Below the pieces are notes generated by a model. It was not told the origin of the DNA. It did not search any database and saw nothing but the letters and a program-made list of their open reading frames with translations. DNA of 64,000 nucleotides from an uncultured Lachnospiraceae bacterium. Lineage in GTDB: Bacteria; Bacillota; Clostridia; Lachnospirales; Lachnospiraceae. The stretch lies in contig CAJTKU010000013.1 of the NCBI GenBank assembly GCA_910577015.1, positions 1 to 64,000 on the forward strand, in the 5' to 3' direction. The position numbers were made by a program, and so were the translations under genes. Shown here in pieces: positions 1 to 8,478 of the stretch. Position 1 is the first letter of the stretch; every line of letters begins with the position of its first letter.

Positions 1-112
1 TCGCTACATTCACAATCCGACTTGACGGATAACTTTTAATTATCCATACTATTTAGCACACTTCGTATTTCCCAATTAGTCACCCATTAACCTTACCGAC
101 TGCCCATAAAAC

Positions 113-1033
113 CTATATGTGAAAATCCTTTCTGGGATGCTTTGTAGCTAGAATATCTCTCTGCTTGGCCACTGTAACGTGCGTGTATATTTCCGTAGTA
201 TTAATAGAGCTATGTCCTAACATCTCCTGAATATAACGAATATTAACATCTGCTTCTAAGAGACTTGTTGCGAAAGTATGGCGGAACATATGGGGCGTTA
301 TATGCTGTTCTATGGAAGCCAGAGAGGTATATTTATTAATCATTCTGCGCACTGATTGGTCAGACAGTGTCCTTCCCGATTGATTAACGAAAAAGTTGCT
401 GCAGGATTGCATTTTTGTACGAAAATTATCTTTGTATTCTCTTAAAATACGAATCACGGACTCATTACCAATTTGGATACGGCGTTCCTTATGGCCTTTG
501 CCATAGATGAGAATGGTTCCGTCATACAAATTTACATCGCTGATTTTTAAAGAGCAGAGTTCAGATATTCTCATACCGGTTGCGAATAGTAGTTCTATAA
601 CAGCAGCATCCCTAAGGGCATTTTTTTTCTGATAGGGGGTCTTGGCATTTTCCCGCTGCCTGTATATTGCGGACAGAAAGGTTTCAACTGTATGTAAGGG
701 TATGGTTTTGGGCAGGATTACGGGTTCACGAAAATGTATCAGTATTTTGTTGAATGGATTTGGCTCAACGATATCTTTGTATTCCAAGAAGTGGAACAGG
801 GCTTTTACGGATGCTATTTTGCGTTTTACGGTTTTGGGCTTATATTGCTCGTGCAGTCCGGCAATATATTGTTCCAGTGTTGCAGAAGTGATTTCCGCAA
901 TATGAATATTGGAATACTGATTAGAAAATTGCCGTAAATCGATTCGGTATGCTTTAAGCGTTTTTTCATCAAGGCATTTTTGAAGATTGCAGTATTCCAG
1001 ATAATATTTAATGCATGTTTTTATGTTGTCCAT
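113..1033 (-). CDS. Tyrosine recombinase (XerC/XerD-type integrase)
   Basis: Site-specific DNA recombinase of the phage-integrase family, 306 aa. An N-terminal SAM-like core-binding domain (about residues 1-95) precedes the catalytic domain. The catalytic set is visible: Arg155 in TGMRISEL, Lys179 in YGKGHKER, His248 and Arg251 in PHMFRHTFAT, His274 in LGHSS and the nucleophile Tyr283 in EIYTHV. It forms a 5'-covalent strand-exchange intermediate. The length fits XerC/D and also the stand-alone invertases that flip promoters. It is divergent from the nonulosonate genes at 1243, and no excisionase or phage gene lies beside it, so it may be a housekeeping-like or phase-variation recombinase. 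Its substrate site could not be recognised in the 112 bases downstream or the 200 bases upstream. Confidence 0.9.
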   Translation of the reverse strand: MDNIKTCIKYYLEYCNLQKCLDEKTLKAYRIDLRQFSNQYSNIHIAEITSATLEQYIAGLHEQYKPKTVKRKIASVKALFHFLEYKDIVEPNPFNKILIHFREPVILPKTIPLHTVETFLSAIYRQRENAKTPYQKKNALRDAAVIELLFATGMRISELCSLKISDVNLYDGTILIYGKGHKERRIQIGNESVIRILREYKDNFRTKMQSCSNFFVNQSGRTLSDQSVRRMINKYTSLASIEQHITPHMFRHTFATSLLEADVNIRYIQEMLGHSSINTTEIYTHVTVAKQRDILATKHPRKDFHI

Positions 1034-1242
1034 AGTTTAAATCTCCTTTGTGCTTTTTTGTATTGTATATAATATTAGTTCCTGTGTTGGGAAAAAGGAA
1101 ACCCATAATAAAGTTTTATGTAAGGTTGACATTTCTTTCAATTTCTGTTTTCATAAATCTAAAGAAAGAATACCCATGAAAAATAAAAGGGTTAAAGGGC
1201 AATTTGAGAAAAAAGGCAAATGCGTTGCGGAAAGGTGAAAAA

Positions 1243-2844
1243 ATGAAGGTACTGGCGATTATTCCGGCAAGAGGGGGCTCAAAAGGAATTCCCAATAAAA
1301 ATATAAGGCTGCTGGGAAACCATCCGTTGGTGTATTATGCAATTCATAATGCAATGACTTCCAAATACATTACGGATATCCTGGTTTCTACCGATTCGGT
1401 TGAGGTGGCCACTATAGCAGGGAAAATGGGAGTTGCCGTAAAGATGAGGAATCCAAAACTGGCAGGGGATGATGTGACGCTGGATGCAGTCGTCCATGAT
1501 GCAGCGGGGGATTATGATGTGGACTACGTTGTCACACTGCAGCCGACTTCCCCCACATTAAGCGTGGAAACCCTGGACGCAGCCATTGCGTACTGCATGG
1601 AAAACAGACTTGACACGGTGATTTCCGCCATCAATGCACCGCACCTGGCATGGAAGGAAGATAACGGACGTAAGGTTCCGGCTTATGAGAAAAGGTTAAA
1701 CAGACAGTACCTGCCGCCATATTATGTGGAAACGGGAGCATTTGTGATAAGCAGGAAAGATGCTGTGAAAGAGAATACCCGAATCGGAAAAAAAGTGGAT
1801 ATATATGAAGTTTCGGAAAGGGAGGCAATAGATATTGATACTTTTCTGGATTTTAAAAGCGCGGAGTGTATCTTAAAGAGTTATAAAGTTGCCATCTATG
1901 TCAATGGAAATAGCAAGCGCGGAATGGGACATGTCCACCGTGCATTGGAGCTGGCAGATGAATTTTCGGTTAAACCAGATATATATTATGATATGAACCA
2001 GACAGACAGGCTGATTTTTGGTGATACCACCCACAACCTGATAGGCGTTAACGGGATAGTAGAACTGTTTTCGAGAATAAAGCAGGAGCAATATGAAATA
2101 TTTATAAATGACATACTGACAACATCGATTGATTATATGATAGGGTTAAAGACCTGCCTGCCAAATGCCAGAATCATAAATTTTGAAGATGACGGAGAAG
2201 GTATTTTAAAGGCGGACCTGATAATAAATGCACTGTATGACAGCGTGGAACTGCCGCAGATGTATGCGGGAGAGAAGTATTATATAGCGCCTAAGCTGTT
2301 TCTGTGTTATCCGCCGGTTTCCATAAAACAAAAGGTGGAAAGGGTATTCATTTCTTTTGGCGGTTCGGACCCGCAGAATTATACGGACAGGATACTGAAA
2401 ATTATCCGGAAGGCAAAATATGAAAAGTACCGGTTTGAGGTTGTACTTGGGAAGGCAAAACACAATGCAGCGCAGTTGGCAGAGCAATACGGGGGATGCG
2501 GTAATATTACACTTTATCATGATATAAAGAACATGCCTGAGATAATGTCAATGTGCGATATCGGGATTACTTCAAGGGGCAGGACAGGATATGAACTTGC
2601 AATACTTGGGATTCCGACCATTGCGATGGCGCAAAATAAAAGGGAAGAAAAGCATGGGTTTGTCTGTAATGAAAACGGATTCTCGTATCTGGGATTGAAT
2701 CCCAGCGACTATATGTTGGAAGCGACGCTGGACATATACCTGCAGATGGACGCGGCAGAGAGGAAAAGACTGCAGGATACATTGCTGGGACATGATTTGC
2801 GTAACGGACGAAAACGCATCATGAGTCTGATTGACGGCATGTGA
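1243..2844 (+). CDS. Fused CMP-nonulosonate synthetase / PseG-like UDP-sugar hydrolase
   Basis: Two-domain enzyme, 533 aa. Residues 1 to about 225 are an acylneuraminate cytidylyltransferase (NeuA type): the start MKVLAIIPARGGSKGIPNKN carries the nucleotide-binding P-loop-like motif, and QPTSPTL and IDIDTFLDF are family landmarks. From about 230 to the end it resembles PseG-type UDP-sugar hydrolases (GT-B fold): GMGHVHRAL near the domain start, FGGSDPQNYTDR, and TSRGRTGYELAILGIP in the UDP-binding half. It would therefore remove UDP from a 2,4-modified or N-acetylhexosamine precursor and, in its other half, activate the finished 9-carbon sugar with CTP. The start is the ATG with GGAAAGGTG six bases upstream; an upstream in-frame TTG at 1204 lacks a good site. 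Sixteen bases precede neuB, so the two are an operon. The exact sugar cannot be told. Confidence 0.85.
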   Translation: MKVLAIIPARGGSKGIPNKNIRLLGNHPLVYYAIHNAMTSKYITDILVSTDSVEVATIAGKMGVAVKMRNPKLAGDDVTLDAVVHDAAGDYDVDYVVTLQPTSPTLSVETLDAAIAYCMENRLDTVISAINAPHLAWKEDNGRKVPAYEKRLNRQYLPPYYVETGAFVISRKDAVKENTRIGKKVDIYEVSEREAIDIDTFLDFKSAECILKSYKVAIYVNGNSKRGMGHVHRALELADEFSVKPDIYYDMNQTDRLIFGDTTHNLIGVNGIVELFSRIKQEQYEIFINDILTTSIDYMIGLKTCLPNARIINFEDDGEGILKADLIINALYDSVELPQMYAGEKYYIAPKLFLCYPPVSIKQKVERVFISFGGSDPQNYTDRILKIIRKAKYEKYRFEVVLGKAKHNAAQLAEQYGGCGNITLYHDIKNMPEIMSMCDIGITSRGRTGYELAILGIPTIAMAQNKREEKHGFVCNENGFSYLGLNPSDYMLEATLDIYLQMDAAERKRLQDTLLGHDLRNGRKRIMSLIDGM

Positions 2845-2860
2845 CGTGGGGAGGAACAGG

Positions 2861-3898
2861 ATGAAGAAACCATTTGTGATTGCAGAAATAGGTGTTAATT
2901 TTTATGACACGGCAAGGGTAGAAGGGATTACACCGCTTACGGCGGCCAAAAAGTATATTGACGAGGCGAGCGGGGCAGGTGTTGATGCCGTGAAATTTCA
3001 ATCCTATAAGGCGGATACGATTGTATCCAGAAATTCTCCTGCCTACTGGGATTTGGAAAAAGAACCTACCAAAACCCAGTACGAGTTGTTTCGGAAATTT
3101 GACAGCTTTAATAAAGAGGATTATGCAGAACTGTGTGAGTACTGTCATAAGACGGGCGTCAGGTTCATGTCCACGCCCTTCGACTATGCGTCGGCGGATT
3201 ATCTGTACGATATGTGTGACATTTACAAGATATCTTCTTCCGACCTAAGCAATCTCCCGTTCATACGTCATATTGCAGGAAAAGGAAAACCGGTTTATTT
3301 ATCAGTGGGGGCATCCTATATCTCGGAAATTGAGGAGGCGCTTCGGGTAATCCGGGCGGAAAACTGTCCTGAGGTCTGCCTGATGCACTGTGTGCTTTCC
3401 TATCCCTGCAAGTATGAAGATGCCAACCTGAACGTTATCAGTACGTTAAGGAGGATATTCCCGGATGTAAAAATCGGATATAGCGACCATACGCTTCCGG
3501 ATTCTGCCATGACGGTTCTGACAACGGCATACCTGCTGGGGGCAGAGGTGATTGAAAAACATTTTACTTTGGATAAGACATTACCGGGAAACGACCATTA
3601 TCACGCCGCAGCCCCGGAGGATTTTAAAACGGCCATTCAAAGTTTCAGGTTAATTGACAAAGTCCGGGGAAGTGGGGAAAAAACGGTACTGCCCTGTGAG
3701 GAAATACCCCGCAGGGAGGCAAGGCGCTCCCTGGTTGCAGCAAAGGCGATTCCCGAAGGAAAAGAAATCTCGATTTCCGATTTGATTGCAAAGCGTCCGG
3801 GAACAGGGATATCCCCGAAATATCAGGATATGGTTATTGGGAGACGGGCAAGAACAAATATCGGCGAGGATACTATTTTAACGTGGGATATGATTTGA
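2861..3898 (+). CDS. neuB: N-acylneuraminate/legionaminate-type synthase (NeuB family)
   Basis: Condenses phosphoenolpyruvate with a six-carbon N-acyl sugar to make a nonulosonic acid, 345 aa. The N-terminal TIM barrel (residues 1 to about 270) shows FVIAEIGVNF, DAVKFQSYK, FMSTPFD, YKISSSDL and the metal-site region GYSDHT followed by VIEKHFTLD. The C-terminal SAF/antifreeze-like domain (about 285-345: RRSLVAAKAIPEGKEIS, KRPGTGI) is complete. The start is the ATG behind GGGGAGGAACAGG. With the preceding fusion it supplies the last three steps of the pathway (hydrolysis, condensation, CMP activation) in two genes. The first steps from UDP-GlcNAc and the sialyltransferases are not in the window, so the product, perhaps for capsule or flagellin decoration, is inference. 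Confidence 0.9.
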   Translation: MKKPFVIAEIGVNFYDTARVEGITPLTAAKKYIDEASGAGVDAVKFQSYKADTIVSRNSPAYWDLEKEPTKTQYELFRKFDSFNKEDYAELCEYCHKTGVRFMSTPFDYASADYLYDMCDIYKISSSDLSNLPFIRHIAGKGKPVYLSVGASYISEIEEALRVIRAENCPEVCLMHCVLSYPCKYEDANLNVISTLRRIFPDVKIGYSDHTLPDSAMTVLTTAYLLGAEVIEKHFTLDKTLPGNDHYHAAAPEDFKTAIQSFRLIDKVRGSGEKTVLPCEEIPRREARRSLVAAKAIPEGKEISISDLIAKRPGTGISPKYQDMVIGRRARTNIGEDTILTWDMI

Positions 3899-3913
3899 TG
3901 GACACTAACCGTC

Positions 3914-3987
3914 ATTCCGCTTCTCGGAATCCCAAAATCCCACGGAACCAGTTCCGATGGAGAATGTCCCGTTTTGGGACATTCTCC
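3914..3987. other. Cluster of three hairpins after the neuB gene
   Basis: Three inverted repeats follow the stop codon: ATTCCG/CGGAAT at 3914-3930, CGGAAC/GTTCCG at 3943-3956, and a perfect 12-bp stem GGAGAATGTCCC with loop GTTTT at 3959-3987. No U-tract follows, so this is not a standard intrinsic terminator. It may stabilise the 3' end of the neuB transcript or be a degenerate repeat element. Confidence 0.5.
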
Positions 3988-4071
3988 TGTGTGAGAAATA
4001 GAACTTCTTCGCGATTTAACAGACAGATTGTATAAATTAAAAAAAAGAAATATCAGCTTGAAAATCTTCCC

Positions 4072-4099
4072 TTGAAAATGCCATGACTTCTGCTATAAT
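4072..4099 (+). promoter_or_regulatory. Sigma-A type promoter of the coiled-coil gene
   Basis: TTGAAA (4072-4077), a 16-bp spacer and TATAAT (4094-4099), 26 bases before the ATG at 4126. Position and match suggest a housekeeping promoter. Confidence 0.65.
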
Positions 4100-4125
4100 T
4101 AAAAATACGGAAAGGAGGAAAAACC

Positions 4126-4368
4126 ATGAATGAAGAAATGAAAATGGTAGTGAATGCCATCGTCGATGAAATGGGCAAGATGGAAGACAGAATGAATAAA
4201 AGATTTGAACAAGTAGACGCCCGCTTTGATAAAATAGAGCAGCGTTTAGATTCCATGCAGCATGAAATCAATGCCTGTAAACTTGAGCGGGAGTCAATCG
4301 CATTATTATTAAAGAAGATAGACCAGCTTGAAAAAAGAATTGAAGAGCTGGAAAAGAGAACGGCATAG
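4126..4368 (+). CDS. Small acidic coiled-coil protein
   Basis: 80-aa protein made almost wholly of heptad-like helix: MEDRMNKRFEQVDARFDKIEQ in the middle and KKIDQLEKRIEELEKR at the end. There is no signal peptide or membrane segment, so it should be a cytosolic oligomer. The start has an excellent AAAGGAGG site and its own promoter. Small proteins of this kind (MxxRFExVDxRFDxIExRL) are common in Clostridia, often beside mobile or nuclease genes; here an Rpn nuclease gene follows 200 bp downstream. No function is recognised. It could be a multimerisation partner or an antitoxin-like protein, but nothing in the sequence proves that. Confidence 0.75.
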   Translation: MNEEMKMVVNAIVDEMGKMEDRMNKRFEQVDARFDKIEQRLDSMQHEINACKLERESIALLLKKIDQLEKRIEELEKRTA

Positions 4369-4430
4369 GCAATTGCCTTATTTGTATCAATTCCATCAGG
4401 AAGTTCCATTAAGTGTGCATTCTGCACACA
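4368..4430. other. Intergenic palindromes between coiled-coil and Rpn genes
   Basis: Directly after the stop codon there is a short palindrome GGCAATTGCC (about 4369-4378), then a hairpin GTGTGCA-TTC-TGCACAC (4413-4429). Neither has a long U-tract. They may weakly terminate or process the upstream transcript. Confidence 0.4.
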
Positions 4431-4570
4431 GACAATCTTTGTCAGATTTTCTAAACGGTTTCATAAATTATCAAAAGTATTCCAATTACAATTTCATACG
4501 GTAAGGCATGGGATGCAGGATGAAATTTGCTGTTTTATTTGGCATGTCATGCCGGAAAGGAAGGCATACA

Positions 4571-5569
4571 ATGGAAAAAAGCAGCAGAAACAGCAAAACC
4601 AAAGACAGTTCCAGCAAATTGATATTTGAAAACCCTGTCTTGTGCGCACAGTTTTTACGGGGATACCTGGATATCCCTGTTTTAAAGGAGGTACAGCCTG
4701 AGGATATCGAGGATGTGTCGGAGCGGTATGTTCACATGTTTTCTGAAGAGCGCAATTCGGATGTAGTGAAAAAAGTGCATATTAAAAATGACGGAACGCC
4801 GTTTTTTCTTGTTTCTCTTATTGAACATAAGGCGAAAGTAGATTATAATGTAGTCATGCAGATGTTCCGTTATATGGCTTTTATATGGGAGGATTTTGAA
4901 AAGGAGCAGGAAAGGCAGCACAAGGGAATCAGCCGGACGAAGGATTTTAAGTATCCTCCTATCCTTCCGGTGGTATTTTATGACGGAACGGAAGAGTGGA
5001 CGGCGGCAACAAGCCTGCATGAAAGAGTATTGTTAAGTGATGTTTTCGCAAATTGCATACCGGATTACCGGTGTATACTGATGCAGCTAAAAGATTACAG
5101 TAATGCAGAATTGATGGAAAAGGGTGATGAGCTGTCCATCTTTATGATGATAAACAAGCTTCACCGGGTGTCAGATTTTGAAGGGTTGGGGAAAGAGGTA
5201 GATGCCGAATATTTAAAAAAAGCAATGGCAGACACGCCGGGGCATGTATTGGATATTATGGCGCAGGTAATAGAGGCGCTGCTATTGAAAATTAATGTTC
5301 CTTATGAGGAAGCGACAGACTTTGCGGGACAGGTAAAGGAGAGGCGTATGGGAGAATTGTTTTCAAATTTTGAAGCATATGACGTGCAGGCAACCAGACG
5401 GGAGGCAAGAGAAGAAGGGAAAAGGGAGGCTCGTAACGAAGACATGGCAAAGTTTGTCAGTGCTTTGAAAGAACTTGCCATTACCAGGGAGGATATTAAA
5501 ATCCAGTTGATGAAGCAGTTTAATCTGAGTGAGGAAGAGGCGGAGAAAATGATAGCAGAGAGGGAGTGA
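4571..5569 (+). CDS. Rpn family recombination-promoting nuclease (PD-(D/E)XK)
   Basis: 332 aa, of the Rpn/YhgA-like transposase_31 family: Rpn proteins are DNA endonucleases that raise RecA-independent recombination. FENPVLCAQFLRGYLDIP is the N-terminal helix, NSDVVKKVHI holds the metal Asp, and FLVSLIEHKAKVD carries the E-x-K catalytic end of the PD-(D/E)XK core. YPPILPVVFYDGTEEWTAA is a family landmark. The C-terminal region (about 275-332) is charged and helical, ending in an EDIKIQLMKQFNLSEEEAEKMI module that is typically variable in Rpn proteins. The start is the ATG after GGAAAGGAAGGC; the frame opens 63 bases earlier without a ribosome site. This is the only intact Rpn gene in the window; decayed relatives lie at 23990 and 26574. 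Confidence 0.85.
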   Translation: MEKSSRNSKTKDSSSKLIFENPVLCAQFLRGYLDIPVLKEVQPEDIEDVSERYVHMFSEERNSDVVKKVHIKNDGTPFFLVSLIEHKAKVDYNVVMQMFRYMAFIWEDFEKEQERQHKGISRTKDFKYPPILPVVFYDGTEEWTAATSLHERVLLSDVFANCIPDYRCILMQLKDYSNAELMEKGDELSIFMMINKLHRVSDFEGLGKEVDAEYLKKAMADTPGHVLDIMAQVIEALLLKINVPYEEATDFAGQVKERRMGELFSNFEAYDVQATRREAREEGKREARNEDMAKFVSALKELAITREDIKIQLMKQFNLSEEEAEKMIAERE

Positions 5570-5594
5570 GAGCGTATCTGCATCTGTATTTTCC

Positions 5595-6467
5595 TTATAT
5601 TGGACGCGCAGCCCGAAGTTTGTCCAGAATATCTTCATGGATATAGAGACTTCCGTAACCGGTGCCGAACTGCAGTCCTGATTTGGTTGAGCCGTGGAAA
5701 TCAGAGCCGCCGCTTAATAACAGGTCATATTTTTTGGCTATGACCTGCATTTGTCTGGTATCGGAGGATGAATAAGTGGAATATATGGCTTCTATGGCCA
5801 TAAGTCCGGCTTCTTTTAATCTGCCGACAAGGGCTTCAAGTTCAGCATTGCTCATGTGGTAGAGAACCGGATGGGCAAGAACCGGAATGCCGTGGGTGGC
5901 ACGGATAAGGGAGATTGCCTGTTCGGGAGACACTTTATCACGCGGGACGAAACAGGGAGCATGGTCGCCCAGATAACGCTCGAAGGCTTCCTTATGGCTT
6001 TTGACATAGCCCCTATCCAAGAGGTATTGGGCATAATGGGCCCTTGTGATAACGGCGCCGGGAGCGGAAGCCTTCAATTCTGTAATAGGGATTGAAATGC
6101 CGCGCTCCTCAAAACGGGCGCACATTTTGATGTTACGTTCTTCCCGTGCAGACATAAATGTATGAATCTGATTCTGAAAAACAATATCCTGATAGTCTAT
6201 AAAAAGACCTATGATATGCACGTCGCGGCCGTTATACTCCGTGGAAAGTTCGACGCCGGGAACGACTTCAACAGGATTTATGCCGGAAGTCTGCCCGCAT
6301 TTTTCACAGAAAACCCGTGCATGCGCAATGGCTTCGTCCAGTCCGGCTATCGTGTCGTGGTCGGTCAGGGCAAAGGCGGTAATTCCATGTGTGGCAGCAT
6401 ATTCTACCAGCTCTTTTGGAGAACAGGAGCCGTCGGAATAATGAGAATGTACATGCAAATCTATCAT
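5595..6467 (-). CDS. PHP-domain phosphoesterase (RNase AM / 3',5'-nucleotide phosphatase type)
   Basis: 290 aa, a PHP-fold metal-dependent phosphoesterase similar to YciV/RnaAM and the YedJ-TrpH group. The metal-binding set is visible: DLHVHSHYSDGS at the start (HxH and D), ALTDHDTIAGLDEA, PGVELSTEY, HIIGLFID, then PVLAHPVLY and GGSDFHGSTK near the end. The family dephosphorylates 3',5'-bisphosphonucleotides and trims 5' ends of RNA. It lies 13 bases downstream of the ABC-F gene on the same strand, so the two are probably co-transcribed. Its 3' end meets the Rpn gene convergently with only 25 bases between and no clear terminator. Confidence 0.85.
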   Translation of the reverse strand: MIDLHVHSHYSDGSCSPKELVEYAATHGITAFALTDHDTIAGLDEAIAHARVFCEKCGQTSGINPVEVVPGVELSTEYNGRDVHIIGLFIDYQDIVFQNQIHTFMSAREERNIKMCARFEERGISIPITELKASAPGAVITRAHYAQYLLDRGYVKSHKEAFERYLGDHAPCFVPRDKVSPEQAISLIRATHGIPVLAHPVLYHMSNAELEALVGRLKEAGLMAIEAIYSTYSSSDTRQMQVIAKKYDLLLSGGSDFHGSTKSGLQFGTGYGSLYIHEDILDKLRAARPI

Positions 6468-6480
6468 AGTAACCTCTTAA

Positions 6481-8115
6481 TCAGTCCTCATCGTCGGCAT
6501 TTTTGGTATAAACAGTACGTTTTCTTGCCATCTCATCACTTGCAAGATACTCATCATAGGTGGTAATTTTGTCAATAAGCGTGCCATCCGGAAGGATTTC
6601 CATAATACGGTTGGCTGTTGTCTGCACAAATTGGTGGTCGTGGCAGGCGAAGAGTTCCACGCCGCCAAATTTAATCAGGCCATTGTTCAGGGCAGTAATG
6701 GATTCCATGTCAAGGTGATTGGTGGGCTCATCCAGAATCAGGCAGTTAGCGCCGCTAATCATCATTTTGGACAAAAGGCAGCGTACTTTTTCTCCACCGG
6801 AGAGAATACGCACTTTTTTAATCCCGTCTTCACCGGCAAATAACATACGGCCAAGGAATCCCCTTACATAGGTCACGTCTTTTACAGGAGAATAACCCGT
6901 CAGCCAGTCGGCAATGGTAAGGTCATTGTCAAATTCTGCCGTGTTGTCTTTTGGAAAATAGGCCTGTGAGGTGGTGACTCCCCATTTATAACTGCCTTCG
7001 TCGGGTTCTATCTCGCCGGTAAGTATCTGGAAGAGGGTTGTCTTTGCCAGTTCATTGCCGCCGACAAAGGCAATTTTATCATCATGTCCTACAATGAAAG
7101 AAATGTCATTCAGTACTTTAACTCCGTTTACCGTTTTGGAGATATGCTCTACGGTCAGGACTTCGTTGCCGATTTCGCGGTCAGGACGAAAATCAATGTA
7201 AGGATATTTTCTGCTGGACGGACGGATTTCATCCAGTTCAATTTTTTCCAAAGCCCTTTTTCTGGCTGTAGCCTGTTTGGATTTGGAAGCGTTGGCAGAG
7301 AAACGGGAAATAAATTCCTGTAACTCCTTGATTTTTTCTTCCTTTTTCTTGTTGGCTTCCTTCATCTGACGGATAAGAAGCTGGCTGGACTCGTACCAGA
7401 AATCATAGTTTCCGGCATAGAGCTGGATTTTACCATAATCGATATCTGCGGTGTGGGTACATACTTTATTAAGGAAGTAACGGTCGTGGGAAACTACAAT
7501 AACCGTATTTTCAAAGTCAATCAAAAAGTCTTCCAGCCATGCGATGGCATCCAAATCCAAATGGTTGGTGGGCTCGTCCAGAAGCAGGATGTCCGGATTG
7601 CCAAAAAGCGCTTTTGCAAGCAGGATTTTGACTTTTTCACTGCCGTTTAAGTCTTTCATGGTGGAATAATGCAGGGAAGTGTCAATGCCAAGGCCGTTTA
7701 ACAGGGCGGCAGCGCCCGACTCGGCTTCCCAGCCGTCCATCTCGGCAAATTCTGCTTCCAGTTCACTGGCGCGTATGCCGTCTTCATCAGAAAAGTCTTC
7801 TTTGGCATAGATGGCATCCTTTTCTTTCATAATCTGATAGAGCCGTTCATTTCCCATGATAACCAGGTCCATTACCGTAAATTCATCATATTTGAAATGG
7901 TCCTGTTCCAGTACGGAGAGACGCTGGCCGGGAGTAATAAATATTTCACCGTTCGTTGTTTCCAACTGACCGGATAAGATTTTTAAAAAAGTAGATTTTC
8001 CGGCGCCGTTGGCCCCTATTAGGCCGTAGCAGTTCCCCTCTGTAAATTTGATGTTTACATCTTCAAATAATGCTTTTTTTCCAACCCTGTATGTTACATT
8101 GTTTGCACTAATCAT
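6481..8115 (-). CDS. ABC-F family ATPase (YkpA/YbiT-like)
   Basis: 544 aa with two ATP-binding domains and no membrane segments, so a ribosome-associated ABC-F translation factor rather than a transporter. Domain 1: Walker A GANGAGKST (about 34-42), signature LNGSEKVK, Walker B ILLLDEPTNHLD. A charged linker (about 250-300, KKKEEKIKELQEF) matches the ABC-F P-site tRNA-interaction motif. Domain 2: GGNELAKTTLF, LSGGEKVR, LILDEPTNHLD. The second Walker A has Ala in place of the last Gly (LAKT), which I recall as usual for the YkpA subgroup. It is preceded by a 363-bp divergent intergenic region and followed closely by the PHP gene. It is not of the target-protection resistance type as far as can be seen. 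Confidence 0.88.
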   Translation of the reverse strand: MISANNVTYRVGKKALFEDVNIKFTEGNCYGLIGANGAGKSTFLKILSGQLETTNGEIFITPGQRLSVLEQDHFKYDEFTVMDLVIMGNERLYQIMKEKDAIYAKEDFSDEDGIRASELEAEFAEMDGWEAESGAAALLNGLGIDTSLHYSTMKDLNGSEKVKILLAKALFGNPDILLLDEPTNHLDLDAIAWLEDFLIDFENTVIVVSHDRYFLNKVCTHTADIDYGKIQLYAGNYDFWYESSQLLIRQMKEANKKKEEKIKELQEFISRFSANASKSKQATARKRALEKIELDEIRPSSRKYPYIDFRPDREIGNEVLTVEHISKTVNGVKVLNDISFIVGHDDKIAFVGGNELAKTTLFQILTGEIEPDEGSYKWGVTTSQAYFPKDNTAEFDNDLTIADWLTGYSPVKDVTYVRGFLGRMLFAGEDGIKKVRILSGGEKVRCLLSKMMISGANCLILDEPTNHLDMESITALNNGLIKFGGVELFACHDHQFVQTTANRIMEILPDGTLIDKITTYDEYLASDEMARKRTVYTKNADDED

Positions 8116-8290
8116 TCTACAATCCTCATATTCTCTGTGTTCTGTTACATAAGCTTACCCATATCATTATACACAAACAGGTGATTTTTTCAATGAAAAT
8201 GTTTCTTTTCACATTCCCGCATTGGGCATGGCGGCAGCCCCTGTCATTTCAGGACGCTGGGGGATTGGCAGTTATTTTTATTTGACTAAG

Positions 8291-8347
8291 CGGCGGCTGC
8301 TGCATTAAAATAAGTGTTTTGTGAAACAAATGCAGTTACAGCCGCCG
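8291..8347. repeat. 16-bp stem inverted repeat in the ABC-F / MFS intergenic region
   Basis: CGGCGGCTGCTGCATT (8291-8306) pairs with AATGCAG-tta-CAGCCGCCG (8329-8347), a 16-bp stem broken only by a three-base bulge, with a 22-base loop. GC-rich arms in an AT-rich spacer and no U-tract suggest an operator, a transcript-stability structure or a small repeat element rather than a terminator. The rest of 8116-8478 holds the divergent promoters and no gene that I can see. Confidence 0.5.
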
Positions 8348-8404
8348 TATTACGTGGTACAATAGAGAAAGATGGAATAAATTTGAAAAAATTTTATTAT
8401 TCCA

Positions 8405-8460
8405 TTGTATTTCTGTCAAATAAATGATAAAATGTACTGGTAGTAACATAATTTAGTTAC
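8405..8460 (+). promoter_or_regulatory. Promoter and operator-like repeat of the MFS gene
   Basis: TTGTAT (8405-8410), 17-bp spacer, TAAAAT (8428-8433). Just downstream GTAAC-N8-GTTAC (8443-8460) forms a short inverted repeat over the start of the transcript, a plausible repressor site. Confidence 0.5.
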
Positions 8461-8478
8461 ATAAGGGAAGGGGAAAAT

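Noticed and set aside
1131..1166. TTTCTTT/AAAGAAA inverted repeat between the recombinase and the nonulosonate genes
   Set aside because: Only seven bases of low complexity; too weak to be called a recombination site.
7030..7095. Missing Gly in the second Walker A of the ABC-F protein
   Set aside because: From memory this LAKT variant is normal in the YkpA subgroup, so it is not a sign of decay.
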